From positions 54,294,183 to 54,358,182 of the forward strand of contig CM065377.1 of the NCBI GenBank assembly GCA_033060915.1: 64,000 bases of DNA. Reading direction: 5' to 3'. The notes under the pieces were generated by a model, which saw only the letters and a list, made by a program, of their open reading frames with translations, searched no databases and was not told where the DNA came from. Both the position numbers and the translations under genes were made by a program. Shown one piece after another: positions 57,396 through 64,000 of the stretch (its first letter is position 1; each line of letters begins with the position of its first letter). The DNA comes from Euryodendron excelsum (Eukaryota > Streptophyta > Magnoliopsida > Ericales > Pentaphylacaceae).

Positions 57396-58357
57396 TTTCT
57401 CTATATGGATGATATGATCTTCACTGGTGATGATGTGCATGGTATTTCTGAGCTCAAGGACTTTCTTAGTAGATAGTTTGAGATGAAGGATCTTGGTCCT
57501 CTCAATTACTTTCTTGGTCTTGAGATATTTTCTGCTTCTACTGGTTATTATCTTTCTAAGGCCAAGTATGCCTCAGACTTTCTTACTTGTGTTGGTCTCA
57601 CTGATAGTACAACTGCTTCCACACCTTTGTAAGCTAATGTGCATTTTACTCTTCTAGATTGTGAGCCTTTGTCTGATGCTACTCTCTATCGATAGCTCGT
57701 TGGCAGTCTTGTCTACCTCACTATTACTTGCCTTGACATTGCCTATGTTGTTCATATTTTCAGTCAATTATTGTCTTTGCCTCGCTCCACTCACTATGCT
57801 GCAGTTCTTCGAATTCTTCGTTATGTCTAGGGAACCCTGTTTCATGATCTACATTACTCTCACCACTCTTCTATACAACTCTATACTTATTTTGATACTG
57901 ATTGAGCTGGTGACTCTACTGATCGTTGTTCTACCACCGAGTTTTGCTTCTTTATTGGTGATTTTCTCATTTTTTAGCGTAGTAAGAAGTAGACCCTTAC
58001 TGCTCGCTCTAGCATTAATGCCGAATATCATGCACTGGTTGACACCACTCAAGAACTTCTCTAGCTTCGGTGGTTGCTTCAAGATATGGGTGTCTCTCAT
58101 TCTGGTGCTACTGTTCTTCATTATGATAATCGCAGTGCTATTATGATTGATCACAATGATATGTTTTATGATCGCATTAAGCACGTTGAGATTAACTATC
58201 ACTTCATTCGTCAGCATGTCATGTGTGGCACTGTTCATCTTCTCTCTGTGATATTTGTTGACCAGACTAATGATATCTTCACTAAGTCTTATCCCCCAGA
58301 ACGGTTTCATGATCTAGTTTTCAAATTCAATTTGGTCTCTACATTATCACCGTGAGT
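57396..58357 (+). pseudogene. C-terminal reverse transcriptase and RNase H of the copia element (broken)
   Basis: Starts abruptly at 'LYMDDMIFTGDD' (catalytic YMDD at 57402-57413), followed by 'FEMKDLGPLNYFLGLEI', 'YASDFL', 'LVGSLVYLTITCLDIAYVV', RNase H 'INAEYHALVDTTQELL' and 'LRWLLQDMGV', and the copia C-terminal 'DQTNDIFTKSYPPERFHDL'. The abrupt start right at YMDD marks the deletion joint. About eight in-frame stops, several explainable by CAG-to-TAG or CGA-to-TGA changes. Confidence 0.9.
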
Positions 58358-58368
58358 TTGTGAGAGGC

Positions 58369-58554
58369 TATTAACAAATATTATATATATGTTAGTATAT
58401 ATTATACATATATTGAATTGATTCTTTTCTTTTCTTAATTTACGATTTCCTAGTTTATAGGTTTCTTGTACAACACTCTTTATACTCCTATATATAATGT
58501 ACATGTCGTTCATTATAACTATTCAGTTTAATAATATACAGGGATTATTCTCTG

Positions 58555-58592
<38 letters not shown>

Positions 58593-58614
58593 TATGATTC
58601 AAACTATTCTAACA
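58369..58614 (+). repeat. 3' LTR of the copia element
   Basis: TATTAACAAATATTATATAT... to ...AAACTATTCTAACA; preceded by a weak polypurine stretch (TTTGTGAGAGG). Its (CT)n tract (58558-58588) is shorter than that of the 5' LTR. Confidence 0.88.
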
Positions 58615-58619
58615 GATGT

Positions 58620-59076
58620 GAATGACATGGGACCGGACAAATTAAGAAAGAAGGATCTCATCACTAACACTTGGCTTGAAACAAATATCAGTTAATTGGT
58701 TTCTATGATTAGGCATGATTGCATTCCTAGTATGGGTTGATTTGAATATATTCAATTTCCATTACACGTTAACGTATCTTTTATATTAACCCATGCAATT
58801 GATTAACTTAATTGCTTTCCAATTCAACTATATCATGCATGACCTGGATTTTACTTTCGGGCATTGGTCAGGCACTTGATGAGCTGTATGAATTGTGACT
58901 GAGCATTATATATATACCCAGAAATTCATTTAAAGGATTGCGTTACAGAAATAATGCCAACATTATATCACAGAAATTCATATGAAGGATTGCTTTTACA
59001 GAAACAATGTCAACATAGAATTTAGTCCAATGATGATCTTCATAGCCCCAATAGATAGCCTCAACCCCAAAAGGGT
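58620..59076. other. Intergenic flank downstream of the PLA1 pseudogene
   Basis: AT-rich, with a short direct repeat 'CAGAAATTCATNTRAAGGATTG' (about 58919 and 58970). No gene. Confidence 0.5.
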
Positions 59077-59766
59077 TCAAAAAACAAGACTATCCCTCTC
59101 ATGATCCATCAACTTCCCGGAGCCATCTTCCTGCTGGACCATTCCCTTGTTCTTTTCACACCGCCACGAAACAGGAATGCAGTAGTAGTCCTTCAAAGCA
59201 TGCAAATCTTTGTTAACAAGCGCTATATCGCGATTCACCACCAATCTAAATCCTCCTCTAATCCCTTGCGTTCCTGCAACTCCATGCAAGTAAGCCTCCA
59301 AGTTGTGCCAAGAATTCAAATTTCCGGGATTCAAGTACATCGAATAGCCAGTTCTAATCATTAGTTCTTCGCCCACGTCTGAGTAATGTATGAAGGGATA
59401 GTGTGGAACAATATCATCGTAATTACTGACGGGTAGGACACGAAGATTCTTCAGAGTAGAGTACACCCTTTGGAAATTTGAGTCTCCAACTCTAGGGCTT
59501 GCAAATGCAAAGGCTGTCACAGGACAGGTCTTATTTGGATTCTCTCTCAGCTTGTTCAATCCATTCACAACTATGTCGACTGCATTTAGAGTTGCAACAG
59601 CAGCCCCCAAGCTGTGACCAGTTACAGTTATGCTTATTTCTTCATTCTTGTATTCTTCTACTAGTCTTCTAACCCCCTCAAGAACCTGAATTAAAAAAGA
59701 AATGATAGTTTTGGCCTGTGCATAGTCTCTAAAACAATTTGCAGTGTATAAGGTACTCATAACATA

Positions 59767-59910
59767 TGTTAGTATTTTATTAGCTAATATAGTACTCTAA
59801 CAATAACACAACACTACCATGGACTATAACACAGAGATACTGTTCTCTCTCTAGAGTTGCTCTTCTCTTTATATTTTAGTATCAGAGTAATTCTAACATG
59901 GTATTAGAGT
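59767..59910 (+). repeat. Copia LTR end with primer site, within the pseudogene intron
   Basis: TGTTAGTATTTTATTAGC... to ...TTCTAACA followed by TGGTATTAGAGT, a one- or two-base variant of the copia primer-binding site TGGTATCAGAGC. Orientation is opposite to the pseudogene. About 130 bp of LTR, so short or deleted. Confidence 0.6.
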
Positions 59911-60335
59911 TATTTTCAACAACATATATGTAAAAGGTATATGAAACTTTGTCTGATCCCTGGCACTGGCCTTGTTAAAGGGTGATCGTGGATCAGACGA
60001 AGTGTAGATGGAATACCAACCATGGTGCACCTTCGGGGCAAACTACTCTCCAAGTATATTTGAAGCAGAAACTAAATGAAATTGGAAGTCCTTAACCCAT
60101 TCAATTGTTTGAATTGTGCCTCTCCAAGCAATCAGAATGTCTCTCCTTCCTAATGCAGCCTTCCGTTCGTCTGTGGCTACCGCAACATACCCTATCCAAT
60201 TCGATTCCTTGCTCCACGCCTCCCTAGATATCGACTTGAAGACAAATGCCTCGGGTACTGGGATTGATGAAGTCGCGTAAAAATATCTAGTCACGTTATA
60301 CTTGAATGGGTTGCCTCTCTCTATACCGACCTGGG

Positions 60336-60433
60336 AGTTGAAGGTGTCGTAAGCTGCCTCAGCTTACGACACCTTCTGCTTCCTGCATACCTTGACACCT
60401 TCTGCCAGTTGAAGGTGTCGTAAGCTGCCTCAG
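60336..60433 (-). repeat. Direct and inverted repeats at the exon-1 rearrangement
   Basis: A 27-bp sequence (AGTTGAAGGTGTCGTAAGCT plus GCCTCAG) occurs at 60336-60362 and again at 60407-60433. A 16-bp inverted copy (AGCTTACGACACCTTC) lies between them at 60361-60376 and forms a perfect 16-bp stem with 60340-60355, loop of five. Confidence 0.95.
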
Positions 60434-60747
60434 CCATCTCTCCATTGTGAATTATGTATCTTCGGAGATCTATGTCTAGAGGATCCAATAGCCCTTTCCA
60501 GTAATTTTCTCCACTAAGGATCCTCCAGTTTTTGGCTATGCCGCCAGTCATGTTCATCTCTTTGAGACCATTCATCTTTCTGTTCATGCATTGCCCCAAA
60601 ACATTAGGAGCATAAAAAATCCAAATGGAAAAAAAGATAGCAAAAGCTACCCAACCTAATTGCATCACGCATGCGCATTGGCTAGAGAAGTCAGTTCTGA
60701 AAATCGTAACGCTGGAATCATCCCTCTTGGGCTGTTGTTTGCATGCT

Positions 60748-60755
60748 TTATATAT
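60748..60755 (-). promoter_or_regulatory. TATA box of the PLA1 pseudogene
   Basis: TATATAAA on the minus strand, 83 nt before the ATG at 60665, followed by GCATGCAAAC, like the intact gene's GCCATGCAAC. Confidence 0.55.
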
Positions 60756-60759
60756 GGCT

Positions 60760-62745
60760 AGAGGAATGTTGAATGCTTTAATTTGTTCATGTCTATATTC
60801 CTGGTTGCATATCTTCTTTTCTCGTTCCAATTTATAACTGCTAATTAATGTTACATACCAGACTTTGAGAATAAAACCTTACGCATGTCAAAATCTAATA
60901 CTAAATTGCTCTATAGCATAAAATCAGGAAGAAGAATTTATTACAAAATGCTTTCTACCAATCTGGAAAATTGATGCTGAATTCCATGGCTAAATCAAGA
61001 GAATTTTGGAAGTTATTGATAACGAAATACTTACTGAGTATCTCTCGTGAGCTAGTTCGACAAGCATTCAAATGAATTAGTATTGTAAAGGAATAAGATC
61101 TGGTCGAGGGTGTACATGAAACTATACTACTGACATGCGAAGAATTGTTACGTGCTGAAATTAATCCTTGTCTCTATTGATTTCTAGTGAATGTCTATCG
61201 TTTGGAATGCCATGCTTGGCCTTAGCACGATTTGTACTCTGTGGAATGCATTTGATCCTTAGCCAAGAAGGAAAAGGTAAAGCTGCAAAGAGGATGCTCT
61301 TGTACTTAACATGAACTCATTCTTTCAGAATATAGATATGGTGGTGAACATATTGCCAGATATGAATGATTTATCGACCATAACTCTGTCTAGAGCTCAA
61401 ACTCTTTAATCTTCTCAGTCAAAAATCATTTTGCTTTCTACAGAATGAGGATATACGATAGTGGTACCATTGTGAAAGAAACTTTGTTCCATTGTAAATC
61501 ATGTTTTGTTGTTTCCTAGAGGAATGTCTGAAAATGAGATATGCTTTTGTAGGTGGAAAAAGAATAATGAAGGGAAAAAAAAAAAAACGAGGGATGTGTA
61601 TATGTGTGTGTGTGCGCGTGTGAATACATGCGGAAATAGCCACTTTGCACGTAGGAGTAAGGCTCTATAAGGTATAAACCTCTTCACATCCCACGGTGGT
61701 GAGAGCCTCATGATTTGGGCTTCCTTTTTTTATTTTATGTATGCATAGGGTGGTCTTGACATCAAAAAAATATGAGTCCTGACAATTTCTTTCATCCAAA
61801 GCTTTTTCCGAATGTAGTGGTATTTTTCCATCACCAATCTTTTTTAGCAAAAAGAAATGAAAAGCAAAGAAGATGTGGTGAATGTCTGGATATGATGTTG
61901 CACGTCTCTATTGATTTCAGGATATATCTAGCGAATATCTATTGTGGGGTAAAAAAAACATAACCAAATGATTACTGCTGATTTTCAACTCCGTCATGCA
62001 ATAGGGTTTCCTTTTAGGCACTTAAACAACTGTATTAACTTTGGCCAATTTCAATGTTTTGGATATCATATAGTATTTGATTATAATGTAACACTCTTAA
62101 GTTCCAAGTCGGAAATAGATATCATAACGAAGGGGAGCTACCTCATATGCAACTGTGTTGAAATTTTTGTTAAAAGCTCCTAAGAGGGGTGATTGTATCA
62201 GTCACGCCTATTCAACAAGCACTGCATTACACTCTAGCTAGGGTTCACCCTCAACTGATGGGACCCAACTGAGATGTAATATATCAATCGACACCTGTTG
62301 GACAGACACGACTAATGTTAACTTTCCTTAAAAGCTCGTAAAAAACTGACACTTGATTGATCAACAGTAAGTGGGAGAGAATTGCCGTCTACAAGGAATT
62401 CGTGCTACACATGATTTAAGGGAACCAATTCGAAGGAATAAGAATATAGAAAAGAAAGCTAAAAAAACAAAACTACTTTTTTATTTTTTATTATGTTATA
62501 TTTACCCTTTCCATTTATATTTACTTTCCGTCATCCTTTTGTTTTTATACATAAATCTTTCATTGAGATGATTCAATATATTGATCAAGAAATTATCTGT
62601 ACGTTTTCAATTTTTTCTATGCGTGGTGGCCTCGTACAAAATAGAAAGTTATTTTTTCACCAAGTTGGAGGACCAAAGTACATGAAAGAGATGTTTTACC
62701 TACCCGCCGCCCACTGTATTTGACGTAAGGGAAGCGGAGACTAAT
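60760..62745. other. Gene-free stretch
   Basis: No gene. A GT-rich microsatellite lies at 61596-61622. The segment 61640-61737 (GGAGTAAGGCTCTATAAGGT, GAGCCTCATGATTTGGGCTT, then a T run) looks like the 3' part of a plant short interspersed element; this is tentative. Confidence 0.45.
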
Positions 62746-62981
62746 AGTCTGTTTGGACTTAAGGGAAAGAGAGGGGAGAAAAGGAGAAATATTATTTGTT
62801 ATTTTTTTTTTTTTTAGTTTTGTGAAGAAAATAAAAAAAAAAATAGAGGAAAAGGAGAGAGAGAAAGAAAGCGATTAATTTTAAATTTTTTTTTTTTTTT
62901 TCTTTTCTTTTCTTTTATTTTATCTTTTCTCTCTTTTTTTTTTCCTTCCTTTCCTTTTCTCTCTCAAGTTCCAAACAGGCT
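62746..62981. mobile_element. MITE-like TIR element
   Basis: The left end AGTCTGTTTGGACTTAAGGG is mirrored by the complement of the right end, AGCCTGTTTGGAACTTGAGA. The interior consists of purine runs on the left and pyrimidine runs on the right, so the whole unit can fold back. Confidence 0.6.
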
Positions 62982-63142
62982 GTAAAAGAAGATCACCGTC
63001 TTCAAACTAAAATAAAACCGTTAAATCGACAAGAAACCTTGATTCGCCAATGCAAAGATGAAAGAAAATTTTCAAATTTTATTACAAATAAATAATATAT
63101 ACTTCATAAAGTCATCACCCCCTTGTGGAGGGGTTTGACTGT

Positions 63143-63702
63143 CTTTTAGACCTTAGCCTTCATAATTCTCTAGACTTTCTATCTAATAGTATCACGTTTA
63201 TACAAGATAAATCTAACGGTTTTTCAATTTATCAAATTGTTTAGAATACTAATTCAATTAAAATACATAAAAATAGTCATAAACTAAATCTTTAAAATAA
63301 TTTTTTTTTATCTCAATTTCCCCAAATCTTCTCCAACTACAAAAACCTATGTCCTTCTTTATTTTTATTTTTATTCTTTCTGTTTCGAAGAGAGCATGAA
63401 AACAGTGATTCGAGACACCTAACGGATGTTTTCATGTGTTTCTTTTTAAGTGTTCATCCGAGTAATAGAAAAGATAGAATGGAGAGAGGGTCTTTGTAGT
63501 TGGGAGGTTTCTCCCATGGAAAGCCGATGAAGGATTTGGTAGGATTGAGATAAGATTTGTTTAAAATATTAATCTATAACTCTATATTTTTATTTTAATT
63601 CATTTAGCATTTGCAACAAATAATAGATCCGTTAGATTAACATTATCTAAATGTCTCACTATTAGATAAAGAATTTAGAGAATTATGAAGGTTAAGATTT
63701 AG
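63143..63702. mobile_element. Foldback element with long inverted arms
   Basis: 'AGACCTTAGCCTTCATAATT', 'CTATCTAATAGTATCACG' and 'GATAAATCTAACGG' on the left are mirrored by the complement of 63590-63702 (AATCTTAACCTTCATAATTC, TTTATCTAATAGTGAGACA, TTAATCTAACGGATC). Similarity extends with gaps through most of the 560 bp. No coding region. Confidence 0.65.
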
Positions 63703-64000
63703 AGGGAGCCGAATCACATGGAGAGGGTATTTCTAGCGAAAAAAACGTGGAACACAAGAGAAAACAATAGGGACGCACTGAAATATCCCATCATAGTCCT
63801 CCAAGGTTCTGCAGCACTGTTGAAGCTTCCAACTTTCCACCTATATGAATTATTTGAGCGTATAAAAACCGAGTATAATGGAAGGCAGGGCGAAGCTAAT
63901 CAGGGGCCAAGGGGCCATAGTCCCTCCCTAATGTTTGAAAAATATCACTATGTTTAATATAAATCACAGCCATAAATTTTTATACACTTAAATGGTCCTC
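63703..64000. other. Unassigned right edge
   Basis: A 79-codon open frame at 63718-63957 matches no protein I know. 'GCGAAGCTAATCAGGGGCCA' at about 63891 resembles terminal sequence of common plant DNA transposons. Nothing firmer can be said. Confidence 0.35.

Larger units (their letters stand above)
55469..58614 (+). mobile_element. Ty1/copia retrotransposon with a large internal deletion
   Basis: 5' LTR 55469-55731 and 3' LTR 58369-58614, same orientation, flanked by GATCT (55464-55468) and GATGT (58615-58619), a 5-bp duplication with one change. The internal region of about 2.6 kb holds a gag relic and the C-terminal half of reverse transcriptase plus RNase H. Protease, integrase and the first half of reverse transcriptase are missing. 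Copia order (RT and RNase H last) is respected. Confidence 0.9.
59077..60665 (-). pseudogene. Phospholipase A1-II paralogue, broken in exon 1
   Basis: Exon 2 (59685-59077, 202 codons plus stop) is fully open and keeps GHSLG, 'YDDIVPHYP' and '[13 protein letters not shown]', the full Ser-Asp-His triad; its length equals that of the intact gene. Exon 1 (60665-59953) is damaged in three ways: a 44-nt segment built from repeated and inverted local sequence replaces 30 nt at about 60336-60380 and shifts the frame; a TAG at 60045-60043 stands where the intact gene has GAA after 'ILGE'; and the donor after 'SARDQ'-equivalent codons reads AC (59952-59951). Upstream codons from 60665 add a hydrophobic segment 'LGWVAFAIFFSIWIFYAP' that the intact gene lacks. 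It shares core promoter sequence with the intact gene, so it is a tandem-type copy, not a retrocopy. Confidence 0.9.

Noticed and set aside
1..64000. tRNA, rRNA, snoRNA or microRNA genes
   Set aside because: No cloverleaf with intact A and B boxes, rRNA core sequence or C/D-box pair was seen; only a B-box-like motif in SINE-like repeats. A covariance-model scan would be needed for a firm negative.

Overview
The window is nuclear DNA of a seed plant, most likely a eudicot and probably a woody one: AT-rich and intron-bearing, with decayed Ty3/gypsy (Athila/Tat and Tekay-like) and Ty1/copia retrotransposons, hAT-like and MITE elements, SINE-like repeats and a LINE relic. The species cannot be named from the sequence alone. 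No RNA genes, CRISPR arrays or bacterial features were seen.

Only one host protein-coding gene looks intact: a class II phospholipase A1 (PLA1-II/DSEL-type lipase) at 4624-6174 on the minus strand. It has two exons (406 aa), a TATA box and a poly(A) signal. A paralogue at 59077-60665, also minus, has an open second exon. Its first exon carries a locally templated rearrangement with a frameshift and a nonsense codon, and its 5' splice site reads AC instead of GT, so it is a pseudogene. About 53 kb of mostly repeats separates the two.

Layout. 1-1516: end of a gypsy LTR. 3252-4256: hAT-like TIR element. 4555-6291: PLA1 gene. 6777-8577: Athila-like LTR. 8582-12164: long Tekay-like LTR with two tandem-repeat arrays. 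12601-13650: copia-like LTR. 13.7-20.7 kb: MITEs and an inverted SINE-like pair. 20.77-24.36 kb: 3' end of an Athila-lineage element with a decayed plant-transposon-protein ORF. 24.4-28.85 kb: gene-free. 28855-48268: an Athila-like element reduced to LTR, 3' noncoding region and LTR. Inside its 3' LTR sits a 15-kb Athila-type element (32528-47517, target duplication TCTTG), itself interrupted by a copia solo LTR (36282-38355) and a gypsy solo LTR (40949-42503). 48.7-55.4 kb: gypsy LTR relic, second hAT-like element with a ~100-bp C tract, LINE relic, antisense Athila-like LTR. 55469-58614: internally deleted copia element. 59.1-60.8 kb: PLA1 pseudogene. 60.8-64 kb: foldback and TIR elements.

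Nothing suggests a multi-gene host pathway. The most interesting signals are in the noncoding parts of the Athila-lineage elements. A ~170-nt block next to the polypurine tract, containing a stem-loop at fixed distance from the LTR, survives in three copies whose coding regions have decayed. A second hairpin at the extreme 5' end of the LTR keeps its pairing while its sequence changes. The templated insertion in the PLA1 pseudogene is also unusually clear.
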